Source of the DNA: Streptomyces collinus
Lineage (GTDB): Bacteria > Actinomycetota > Actinomycetes > Streptomycetales > Streptomycetaceae
DNA length: 64,000 bases
Direction: 5' to 3'
NCBI RefSeq assembly: GCF_031348265.1
Contig: NZ_CP133771.1
Coordinates: 2,976,001-3,040,000 of the forward strand
The notes beneath the pieces are model-generated. The model was not told where the DNA came from, did no database searches, and was given only the letters and a program-made list of their open reading frames with translations. Position 1 is the stretch's first letter, and every line of letters begins with the position of its first letter. This document shows positions 49,348 to 56,743 of the stretch, in pieces. A program made the position numbers and the translations under genes.

Positions 49348-50250
49348 TCAGTCCGGCAGCCAGTGCAGCTCGTGCGCCAGGGTTTTGGCGACGGCACGGA
49401 TGCGGCGGTGTAGTGGCGACTGCTCGCGTGGGAGGACCAGGTGGATTGTCAGGCTGGGCGCGCCTCGCAGCGGTCGCCAGGTGAGACCGGCCGGTTGTGC
49501 CGTGGCCGCGGCTTCTCCGGCCGGGGCGAGGGTGACCCCGTCGCGCAGGTCGCGCTGAGACATGTCGAAAGAGACTGCGGGCGTGTGGAATCGAGGGTGT
49601 GGTCGGGTGTCTCGGAACAGTGCGGACAGCTGATCGTGGATCACGGGGTTGGCCGCACGGTCCGGGAGTCGCAGCGGATATGCGGCCGCGTCGGCGATCT
49701 CGATCTCCGGGTGTTCGGCCAGCGGATGGTGCTGCGCCAGCTGGACCCCGATGCGCGCGCGCCGCAGCAGGAACCGGCGCACGCCACGGCCCGGCTGTTC
49801 ACCGCGGGTGATCCCGGCATCGATGCGGCCGTCGGCGACCGCGGGGGAGATCTCCGGTGTCGCCATCGGGACCGCGCCGACCTCGAGTCCGCTGTTGCCG
49901 CGAATCAGCCTGTCCACCAGGGCCGGTGCCGTCTCGGCCCCGGTGCTGAGGCTGTATCCGATGCGCAGCGTGCCCAGTTCACCGGCCGCCGCGCTCCGGG
50001 CGGTGTCCCATGCCCGGTCCAGCGCCGCCAGCGCGGGCGGCGCGGACTCCGCCAAAGCCGCACCGGCCGTGGTCAATACGACGCTGCGCGTGTTGCGGAC
50101 CAGCAGGGCCGTACCGAGTTCCGCCTCCAATCGGCGCATCCGGGCGCTGAGTGCGGGCTGTGCGATACCGATCCGTGCGGCCGCGCGGGTGAAGTTCAAC
50201 TCCTGCGCCAGCACCAGGAAGTACCGCAGGCTCACCGTATCCGGCGCCAC
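49348..50250 (-). CDS. LysR-family transcriptional regulator
   Basis: 300 residues from GTG 50250 (GGGAGG at 4 bases). N-terminal winged helix: SLRYFLVLAQELNFTRAAAR, IAQPALSARMRRLEAELG and LLVRNTRSVVLTTAG are the family signature. A periplasmic-binding-like effector domain follows (LRIGYSLSTGAETAPALVDR). Divergent from the DUF1330 gene across a 188-base region, the usual LysR arrangement, so that gene is the likely target. Effector unknown. Confidence 0.88.
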   Translation of the reverse strand: MAPDTVSLRYFLVLAQELNFTRAAARIGIAQPALSARMRRLEAELGTALLVRNTRSVVLTTAGAALAESAPPALAALDRAWDTARSAAAGELGTLRIGYSLSTGAETAPALVDRLIRGNSGLEVGAVPMATPEISPAVADGRIDAGITRGEQPGRGVRRFLLRRARIGVQLAQHHPLAEHPEIEIADAAAYPLRLPDRAANPVIHDQLSALFRDTRPHPRFHTPAVSFDMSQRDLRDGVTLAPAGEAAATAQPAGLTWRPLRGAPSLTIHLVLPREQSPLHRRIRAVAKTLAHELHWLPD

Positions 50251-50438
50251 GTGGCCTCCCTGCCGATTGATAACGATCCGTTCTGAGTCTATCCCGTACC
50301 GGTCTTTCCCTCGACCGCACATCGAGCCCTAACCTGCGCATATGGCGATTCAATTGACCGCAGTACCTGTCGCCGGGATCGATCGATCTGAGTGTCAATT
50401 CGAAGTCGGACGTGTCCGGCCGAACACAGGAGGTTTCC
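50251..50438. promoter_or_regulatory. LysR/DUF1330 divergent promoter region
   Basis: Contains TCAATTGA (50350-50357), a perfect palindrome, a second TCAATT at 50395-50400, and a GATCGATCGATC run. These are candidate LysR boxes; no T-N11-A motif could be singled out. Confidence 0.4.
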
Positions 50439-50744
50439 ATGGCTAAGGGCTACTGGGTCAGTGTCTACCCCGCCATGTCCGACCCTGAGGGGCTGACTGC
50501 CTACGACGAGCTGGCCGGTCCGGCTGTCCAGGCTGGGGGCGGGCGCACCGTGTCCCTGATCCCGTCCCGTGGCGGCCGAGTCGTCGCCCACGAGGCCGGA
50601 ATCACGCAACGCGTCGTTCTGATCGAGTTCGACAGCTTTGAACAGGCCGTCGCGGCATACGAGAGCGAGGCATACCAGAAGGCGCTGGTGGCCCTCCCCG
50701 ACGGCGTCGTGCGCGACTTCCGCATCATCGACGGCATCGACTGA
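50439..50744 (+). CDS. DUF1330 family protein
   Basis: 101 residues from ATG 50439 with AGGAGG upstream. The ferredoxin-like dimeric α/β-barrel family shows in MAKGYWVSVYPAMSDPEGLT, VVLIEFDSFEQAVAAYESEA and YQKALVALPDGVVRDFRIID. DUF1330 proteins are small and poorly characterised; some relatives act on small aromatic or lactone substrates. Probably regulated by the divergent LysR protein. Confidence 0.87.
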   Translation: MAKGYWVSVYPAMSDPEGLTAYDELAGPAVQAGGGRTVSLIPSRGGRVVAHEAGITQRVVLIEFDSFEQAVAAYESEAYQKALVALPDGVVRDFRIIDGID

Positions 50745-51144
50745 CCGGCGGGCCCAGCCATCGCTGAGCATCCGTCACCTGATACGCACACGGTGCTGAA
50801 CGGCGACTCACGAGACGAGTTCGAAGCCATGCCCCTCGTCCCAGTTCGTCGTCGACGGCCTGATCCCTGTCGGGCGGGCCGCGAAGCGGAGTTCGGGGCA
50901 GCCGACACATCATTGCCCGACAGCCGACTCGCCTAATGAACGCCCGGGACGTCCCAGACCCCTTCCGCTGTCGTTTGACCAAGCTCCCGACCCAACCCCT
51001 CATCGTCACGGATACCGGCGCCGTACGGGTCCGTGGAATCGATCCGCTGCCAAGCGAGCCTGTCGTGCCGGCCCACCGCATGATGTGCGTCACCGACATA
51101 GGCGGATCATGGATCACCAGCTGAGTCCCGATCCGCATACGCGA
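50745..51144. other. 400-base region without recognisable gene
   Basis: Open frames on both strands give arginine-rich sequences with no family features and no ribosome-binding sites. It runs to the right attachment repeat and is probably degraded element DNA. Confidence 0.4.
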
Positions 51145-51193
51145 TCTTCCAAACTAGCTACGCGGGTTCGATTCCCGTCGCCCGCTCCATACG
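51145..51193 (+). repeat. right attachment repeat (49 bp)
   Basis: Exact copy of 46475-46523 (tRNA-Gly 3' part plus CCATACG) without the 5' half of a tRNA, so this copy makes no tRNA. Marks the right edge of the element. Confidence 0.92.
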
Positions 51194-51195
51194 GC

Positions 51196-51236
51196 TCAGG
51201 GCCAGGCCGGAGGTTCCTTTCTCCGCCTGGCCCTGA
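51196..51236. terminator. hairpin after the right attachment repeat
   Basis: TCAGGGCCAGG and CCTGGCCCTGA pair over 11 bp. Same stem as 46526-46566 with a partly diverged loop. Probably the original chromosomal terminator of tRNA-Gly. Confidence 0.75.
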
Positions 51237-51269
51237 TCGTTTTCCGGGGTGGGCCGTTACGGTCGTCGT

Positions 51270-51725
51270 ATGGCTTCCGGCTCCTTCTCGCCCGCGGACA
51301 TCGCCTCGATGCCCAGGGCCGAGTTCGCCTTTCCCGGCTCGCTGCGCGATCGGCTCGTCGCGGCGATCCTCGACGGTTCGAAGACCTCCACGACGGCCCT
51401 CGTCGTCGACTACGAGCACGAGGGCGAGCCGATACCCGAGGCCGGGGACCGTTCGGTGGTCATCGACTCGGAGGGGCGTCCGGTCGCGGTCATCGAGGTG
51501 ACCGGCGTGCGTGTCGTCCCGCTGGCCGAGGTCGATCTCGCCCACGTGGTGGACGAGGGAGAGGGGCACCGCGGCGTGGCCGAGTGGCGGGAGGGTCACG
51601 AGCGGTTCTGGCACGGCGATGACGTACGGGCGGCCCTGGAGGACCCGCACTTCACCGTGGACGACACGACGCCGGTGGTTCTGGAGCGCTTCCGTCTCGT
51701 CACCGATCTTCGTCCCGCCGGCTGA
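51270..51725 (+). CDS. ASCH domain protein
   Basis: 151 residues from ATG 51270. ASCH features: the SKTSTTAL motif (GSKTSTTALVVDYEHEGEPI, near 37), GDRSVVIDSEGRPVAVIEVT, and VDEGEGHRGVAEWREGHERF near 100. ASCH domains resemble PUA folds and are predicted to bind RNA; some act as nucleotide amidohydrolases. First chromosomal gene to the right of the relic element. No obvious ribosome-binding site, so a leaderless transcript is possible. Confidence 0.85.
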   Translation: MASGSFSPADIASMPRAEFAFPGSLRDRLVAAILDGSKTSTTALVVDYEHEGEPIPEAGDRSVVIDSEGRPVAVIEVTGVRVVPLAEVDLAHVVDEGEGHRGVAEWREGHERFWHGDDVRAALEDPHFTVDDTTPVVLERFRLVTDLRPAG

Positions 51726-51755
51726 TCGGCGCCGGATGATCCAGCGCCCGCCGCT

Positions 51756-54158
51756 TCAGAGGGTCCGGACGTCCAGGGTGTAGACGGAGCGGTCGCCGTA
51801 CGGGACGTACAGGGCGTCCCCGACCAGGGTGAGCGCGGCGCCTGAGGTGTTGTCGGGCTCGCCGCTGTCGTCCCGGCCGGCGCTGGTGCCTTCGATCTTG
51901 CCGGTGGAGACGTTCAGGGCGGCCACCCGGCCAGTGGGGGACGCGAAGTAGACGTGCGTGGCGGAGGCGGCCGGCGGGCCCTGCTGCTCCACGGTGGAAT
52001 TGCTGTCCCAGAGGGTCCGGCCCGTGCGGGGCGAGACCGCGCTGACGCCGCCGCTGCCCCGGGTGAAGTAGACGGTTCCGCGCCGGAGGTGGGCACCGGA
52101 CGCCTCGGCCTGCTTGGCGGAGACCCGCACGGCGGTGAGCCGGCGCGAGGAGAGGTCGAGCAGGGTCAGGCCGTTGCCGGGCGAGTACGCGCCGGCCAGC
52201 ACCAGGCTGCCGCCGTCCCGGCCGAGCAGGTCCTGGGCGCCCTTCGTCTCGACCGTCCAGCGGAGCTTGCCGTCGGCCGTGCCGATCTCGGACACGGTGG
52301 TCCTGGCTGTGTCCTGCTCCCACCTGCCGGTGGTGCAGATCAGGTAGGCCCGTTCGGCCGCGGCGCGCAGCAGGCAGTTGTCCGCACCCTGTGGCTCGGG
52401 GCGCTTCCAGCGGACCTCGCCCGTGCCGGTGTCGAGCAGGGCGTACTGCTCTCCTTGGGCGCCGTAGGACGTGATGACGCCCTCGGGGACCGCGACGGCG
52501 CCTCCCTGTCGGCCGTCGGGGGCGCTCGCCGTCTGGCCGTCGGCCGTCTCGGTCCGCCACAGCACCTTCCCGGTGCCGGCGGCCAGGGCGGAGACCGTGT
52601 AGGTGAACAGCGGCCCGGCTCCGTCCGCCATCTCCCTCTCGTCCACCTGGTAGGCGTAGACGCGGCCGCGGCCCGTGCCGATGATCGAGCCCTCGTCGCT
52701 GGTCAGGCTCTCCGGTGCGGTGGCGTCCACCAGCCGGGTCCATGTGTTGCGGCCCCCGGCCAGGTCGAAGCGGGTCGCCATGACCTGGGCACCGGCGCAG
52801 AGCAGGGACGTGTCCACCACGGCGCAGCTCCGGAAGGAGTCGCGGCCCATGCCGCTGTCGAGGCGGTTCGGGACCTTCGCCCGGCCGGCCCACGGTTTCC
52901 AGCCGTCGGGGAGGTCGGCCGCCCTGGGGGTGGAGGAGGGCGGGCGGTCCTTGTCGCGGATCAGGGCGACGGTGGTGGTGACGATCGCCGCGAGTGCGAG
53001 GGCCGCGGCGGCCGAGACCAGCAGCAGTCCGTGTCTGCGGCGGCCGCGGGTGCGCTCCGGACCGGGGGCGGGCGCGCCGTCCGGGGCGCGGGGCGGCCGG
53101 TGCTGTTGCGTCGGGGTCCTGTCGGGCCCGGGGTGCCGCGCCTCGTGCCGCTCGGCGTCCGGCTGGGCGTCCGGCTGGGCGTCCGGTCCGCCGTCCGCCT
53201 GGTCGGGCAGGGCGTGGGACGCCTCGCCCCGTTCGGTGCGGGCCGTGTCGGGCCATGCCGTGCCGGCGGGCTCGGTCGGCCGGGCGCCCGGCCACGGACG
53301 TACGGGGCGCGGTGCGCGGGTGCCGGGCACCAGGACCGGGCCGGGGGCGCCGCCCTCGCGGAGCAGGGTGAACAGTTCGTCCGCGGCGGGGCGGTCCTTC
53401 GGGTGCTTCTCCAGGCAAAGGCGGATGAAGGGGAGCAGGTCGCCGGGGACGCCGGTGAGGTCCGGTTCGCCCTCGACGACCCGCAGGGCCGTTTCGTAGG
53501 GGCTCGGGCTGTCGAACGGGCCGCGACCGGTGGCGGCGTGGGTGAGGACCGAGCCGAGGGAGAACATGTCGGCGGCCGGGCCGACGTCCTGCGGGGAGGC
53601 GAACTGCTCCGGGGACATGAAGGGCGGGGTGCCCATGACGCGGCCGGTCTGGGTGAGGGCGTCGGAGGCGGCGTGGTCGGCGGCGCGGGAGATGCCGAAG
53701 TCGATGACGCGGGGGCCGTCCTCGGCGAGCATCACGTTGGCCGGCTTCAGGTCGCGGTGGACGACTCCGGCGCGGTGGATGTCGCGCAGGGCCTCGGCGA
53801 GGCCGGCGGCCAGGCCGCGCAGGCGGGGCAGCGGGAGCGGGCCGTGCTCGCGGACGTACGTGCCGAGGTCCGCGCCCGGGATGTAGAGCGTGGCCATCCA
53901 GGGGTGCGGGGCGTCGGCGTCGGCGTCCACGACGGGGGCGGTGAAGGCGCCGCTGACCCGGCGGGCGGCGGCGACCTCGCGGCGGAAACGGGTGCGGAAC
54001 TCGTCGTCGTCGGCGTACTGGCTGTGCACGACCTTGATCGCGAGGCGTCGGCCGGAGGCGGAGCGGGCCAGGTAGACCACGCCCATGCCGCCGGATCCGA
54101 GGCGGTCCTCGGTGCGGTAGCCACCCACCTCCGCCGGGTCGGAATCGCGCAGCGCCAT
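51756..54158 (-). CDS. Ser/Thr protein kinase with extracellular PQQ-like propeller
   Basis: 800 residues. Kinase domain 12-270: LGSGGMGVVYLA glycine loop, AIKVVHSQ lysine, HRDLKPANVML catalytic loop, VIDFGISRA and MGTPPFMSPEQ activation segment. A proline/arginine-rich linker (~275-370) precedes one membrane helix (about 376-400, GLLLVSAAAALALAAIVTTT). The outer ~400 residues carry PQQ/β-propeller repeats (GTGKVLWRTETADG, TGEVRWKRPEPQG, TGRTLWDSNSTV). A transmembrane sensor kinase is expected, with an unknown ligand. GTG/ATG 54158 begins MALRDSDPAEVGGY; its stop is 30 bases from the convergent ASCH gene. Confidence 0.92.
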   Translation of the reverse strand: MALRDSDPAEVGGYRTEDRLGSGGMGVVYLARSASGRRLAIKVVHSQYADDDEFRTRFRREVAAARRVSGAFTAPVVDADADAPHPWMATLYIPGADLGTYVREHGPLPLPRLRGLAAGLAEALRDIHRAGVVHRDLKPANVMLAEDGPRVIDFGISRAADHAASDALTQTGRVMGTPPFMSPEQFASPQDVGPAADMFSLGSVLTHAATGRGPFDSPSPYETALRVVEGEPDLTGVPGDLLPFIRLCLEKHPKDRPAADELFTLLREGGAPGPVLVPGTRAPRPVRPWPGARPTEPAGTAWPDTARTERGEASHALPDQADGGPDAQPDAQPDAERHEARHPGPDRTPTQQHRPPRAPDGAPAPGPERTRGRRRHGLLLVSAAAALALAAIVTTTVALIRDKDRPPSSTPRAADLPDGWKPWAGRAKVPNRLDSGMGRDSFRSCAVVDTSLLCAGAQVMATRFDLAGGRNTWTRLVDATAPESLTSDEGSIIGTGRGRVYAYQVDEREMADGAGPLFTYTVSALAAGTGKVLWRTETADGQTASAPDGRQGGAVAVPEGVITSYGAQGEQYALLDTGTGEVRWKRPEPQGADNCLLRAAAERAYLICTTGRWEQDTARTTVSEIGTADGKLRWTVETKGAQDLLGRDGGSLVLAGAYSPGNGLTLLDLSSRRLTAVRVSAKQAEASGAHLRRGTVYFTRGSGGVSAVSPRTGRTLWDSNSTVEQQGPPAASATHVYFASPTGRVAALNVSTGKIEGTSAGRDDSGEPDNTSGAALTLVGDALYVPYGDRSVYTLDVRTL

Positions 54159-54265
54159 CCCCGTACGTTCCCCCCGTCACGCACCGTCCTGTGGTCGGGG
54201 CGAGCGTAACCGCCCCTGCGCCGGGCCCGAAGCGCGGGGCGCGGGAGGAGGCGTCGGCGTCCCGG

Positions 54266-54460
54266 TCAGAAGCTGATGGAGTTGATGGTGTCCGCTATCG
54301 AGTTGAGGAACCGGTTGATGGACGGGGCCATGCCGGTCGAGGCGAGGAAGAAGCCGAAGAGGATCGCCACGATCGCCGGCCCCGCCTTGATGGATCCCCC
54401 TCTCAGCAACACCACAAGGATGATCGCCAACAGCAGCACCACAGACAGTGAAATGGCCAC
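54266..54460 (-). CDS. 64-residue membrane protein
   Basis: MAISLSVVLLLAIILVVLLR opens a first helix; GPAIVAILFGFFLASTGMAP forms the second; the tail is NRFLNSIADTINSISF. Likely a two-helix membrane protein conserved among Streptomyces, function unknown. It lies 107 bases upstream of the kinase gene on the same strand, so it may share a transcript with it. Confidence 0.65.
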   Translation of the reverse strand: MAISLSVVLLLAIILVVLLRGGSIKAGPAIVAILFGFFLASTGMAPSINRFLNSIADTINSISF

Positions 54461-55087
54461 AACTGATCACACACCCTCGGTCGGTCCGCTCTCCCGGCCC
54501 GGGGACGCGACCCCGCGCACCCCCGCCAGAACCATCGTGCCACCAACACGGCCGGGCTATGCGGCCGGTGACGCATCGACCACACACGTGTCGCGCCCAC
54601 CCGCGCGGGGACGCATGTGCGCAAGGCCCCAACGCCGAGCTGTCGCACGGGAATTCGACGAGCCACCCGCACAGAGAATTCGACCGTATCGTTTCCGTCT
54701 CCACACAACGCGTTCGCAGCTAATTCGAATTGCTGCCACAAGCCCCTCAACAGCCGTTCGAGGCGGGGCCCGGAGAGGACGGAAGCGGACATTCCACTGG
54801 AGTCGCCTGCTGGTCTTATGCGTCACTTAGTCCGGAAGTATCCTGACAAGCAGGACCTGGATGGTGCGCACAATCCGCCCTCGGACGATGTGTCGGCCAT
54901 CACTCCGACAGTGACGTCAACTACCCGTAATCCGGGGTACCCGCAGCGAATAGCCAGGAATCACTTCCGGCGTTTTACGAATAGCTGTTGGGAACGCTAG
55001 GGTGCCTCAGATGTTCCACGCTGCCTCGTCCCCCGCACGCGCAGCGAGGTCCCGGATCGTCTCCCCGAGCTCCTGGTGGGAGGGTCT
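54461..55087. other. 627-base intergenic region, divergent promoters
   Basis: Separates the small membrane protein (minus) from the acyltransferase (plus). Coding frames here look like noise. GC content falls around 54650-54990. TAGGGT at about 55000 resembles a Streptomyces -10 box for the acyltransferase gene; the -35 is unclear. No RNA gene was recognised. Confidence 0.4.
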
Positions 55088-56272
55088 GTGACGAACTCGC
55101 TGCGACCGAACGGCGACCGCAGGGCGCCACTTCCCCCGGCACAGTCACCGGCCGACGGAGTGCCGAGCCCGCGCTCGCCGCACAGCACGCAGAAGAAGCA
55201 GAACGGCAAGCAGCGCGACGCGTTCTTCGACAACGCGAAGTACCTCGCGATCGTGCTGGTGGCCATGGGCCACGCCTGGGAGCCGCTCAAGGGCGACAGC
55301 CGGATACTGGAGGCCGCGTACCAGGTCGTCTACGCGTTCCACATGCCGGCGTTCATCCTCATCTCCGGCTACTTCTCCCGCAGTTTCGACATGCGGCCCG
55401 ACCGGCTGAAGCGCCTGATCACCGGCGTGGCCGTGCCGTACATCATCTTCGAGACGGCCTATCCGCTCTTCAAGCGGGTCATCGACAACGACCCGCACCA
55501 GGAGATCAGCATCCTCGATCCCTGGTACCTGACCTGGTTCCTGGTCGCGCTGTTCATCTGGCGTCTGACCACCCCCATCTGGAACCTGGTGCGCTGGCCG
55601 CTGCCGCTCGCGCTGGGTCTCGCCATGCTGGCGACCGTCACCCCGGAGATCGGCGACGACCTGGACCTGCAGCGCGTTCTGCAGTTCCTGCCGTTCTTCG
55701 TGCTGGGCCTGGTCATGAAGCCCGAGCACTTCCACATGGTGCGCACCCGTGCGGTGCGGATCGCCTCGGTGCCGGTGTTCGCCGTCGCGCTGGCGTTCAG
55801 CTGGTGGGCGGTGCCGCACATGAACACCGCGTGGTTCTACCACCGGGACGCCGCGCAGGAGCTGGGCGCCCCCTGGTGGGCCGGCCCGGTCATGGTGCTC
55901 GCGATGTTCGGCTGCTCCCTGGTGCTGACCGCCTGCTTCTTCGCCTGGGTGCCGCGCCGCCAGATGTGGTTCACCGCCCTCGGCGCCGGAACGCTCTACG
56001 GCTACCTGCTGCACGGCTTCCTGGTGAAGGCCGGCGACTACCAGGGCTGGTTCGAGGCGTCCTGGCTGCACCGGCCGGCCGGTGAGATCCTCGTGACCGT
56101 CCTCGCGGCCGCCGTCGTGACCGTGCTGTGCACCAAGCCGGTGCAGCGCATGTTCCGGTTCGCGATGGAGCCGAAGATGGACTGGGCCTTCAAGAGGGAC
56201 GCCGCCGAACTCGCCCGCGAACGCCAGAGCGCCGAGCGGCGCGAGCGTGAGCGCGAGAAGGTCGACGCCTGA
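55088..56272 (+). CDS. acyltransferase 3 family membrane protein
   Basis: 394 residues from GTG 55088 (GGGAGGG upstream). After a disordered N-terminus of ~45 residues, the family core begins with RDAFFDNAKYLAIVLVAMGH, the catalytic histidine of acyltransferase 3 proteins, then HMPAFILISGYFSRSF. About ten membrane helices follow, and a charged C-terminal tail (ARERQSAERREREREKVD). Such enzymes O-acetylate or O-acylate surface glycans or small molecules; a wall-polymer substrate is possible but untested. Convergent with the HD gene 16 bases downstream. Confidence 0.85.
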   Translation: MTNSLRPNGDRRAPLPPAQSPADGVPSPRSPHSTQKKQNGKQRDAFFDNAKYLAIVLVAMGHAWEPLKGDSRILEAAYQVVYAFHMPAFILISGYFSRSFDMRPDRLKRLITGVAVPYIIFETAYPLFKRVIDNDPHQEISILDPWYLTWFLVALFIWRLTTPIWNLVRWPLPLALGLAMLATVTPEIGDDLDLQRVLQFLPFFVLGLVMKPEHFHMVRTRAVRIASVPVFAVALAFSWWAVPHMNTAWFYHRDAAQELGAPWWAGPVMVLAMFGCSLVLTACFFAWVPRRQMWFTALGAGTLYGYLLHGFLVKAGDYQGWFEASWLHRPAGEILVTVLAAAVVTVLCTKPVQRMFRFAMEPKMDWAFKRDAAELARERQSAERREREREKVDA

Positions 56273-56287
56273 CCCCCACAGCGGACT

Positions 56288-56743
56288 TCATCCGACGAGA
56301 CCGAGAAGCGCGCGCATCCGTGCGTACTTCTCGGTCAGTCGTTTCCGGGTCGCCTCGTCGAGGACCGCGAGACGGGCCGGGTCCGCGTTGTGTGCCAGGT
56401 CCGACTCCTTCACCACCAGCGCCCCGGGCGTGGCGAGGATCCGCGCGGCGTACGCCTCCGGCGGCTCCCCCGCCCGTTTGGTGACCGCGAGGACGATGTC
56501 CTTCGTGCGGCTGCTCAGCGCGGCCTCGCGCAGCCACTGTGCGGAGAGCGCGTCGTCCTCGACCGCGTCGTGCAGCCAGGCCGCCGCGATCTGCTCCTCG
56601 TCGCCGCCCCGCGCCCGTACGCCCTCCGCCACCGCCCGGAGGTGTTCGGCGTAGGGCCGTCCGGCCTTGTCGGTCTGGCCGGTGTGCGCGGCGCGGGCGG
56701 TGGCCTCGACCTGGGCCAGGGTCATACGGGATGTCTCGGTCAC
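56288..56743 (-). CDS. HD domain protein (SpoT-hydrolase-like)
   Basis: 151 residues. HD-type metal site: H in PYAEHLRAV, AWLHDAVEDD (HD pair) and KESDLAHNADPARL. The pattern resembles the ppGpp-hydrolase family (small alarmone hydrolase) but catalytic assignment is inference. GTG 56743 overlaps the stop of the ABC permease gene by four bases (GTGA), so it belongs to the same operon. Confidence 0.82.
   Translation of the reverse strand: MTETSRMTLAQVEATARAAHTGQTDKAGRPYAEHLRAVAEGVRARGGDEEQIAAAWLHDAVEDDALSAQWLREAALSSRTKDIVLAVTKRAGEPPEAYAARILATPGALVVKESDLAHNADPARLAVLDEATRKRLTEKYARMRALLGLVG

Larger units (their letters stand above)
46475..51193. mobile_element. decayed integrative element at tRNA-Gly (AICE-type relic)
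   Basis: Bounded by 49-bp perfect direct repeats at a tRNA-Gly. Inside: a tyrosine integrase remnant next to the tRNA and reading toward it, a GntR/UTRA remnant of the type that controls transfer in actinomycete integrative elements, a NERD protein, a palindrome, and a LysR/DUF1330 pair. No replication initiator, FtsK/Tra translocase or excisionase remains, so it should be immobile on its own. Element class is inferred from the two remnants and the integration site. Confidence 0.8.

Noticed and set aside
49051..49413. Frames across the 152-bp palindrome that give a repeated PGRHGPRPL-like peptide on both strands.
   Set aside because: The peptides mirror the palindrome; no ribosome-binding sites or homology recognised.
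50725..51138. 137-codon minus-strand frame near the right end of the relic element, considered as a transposase remnant.
   Set aside because: No DDE or other transposase motif, no inverted repeats, and arginine-rich composition typical of a chance frame.
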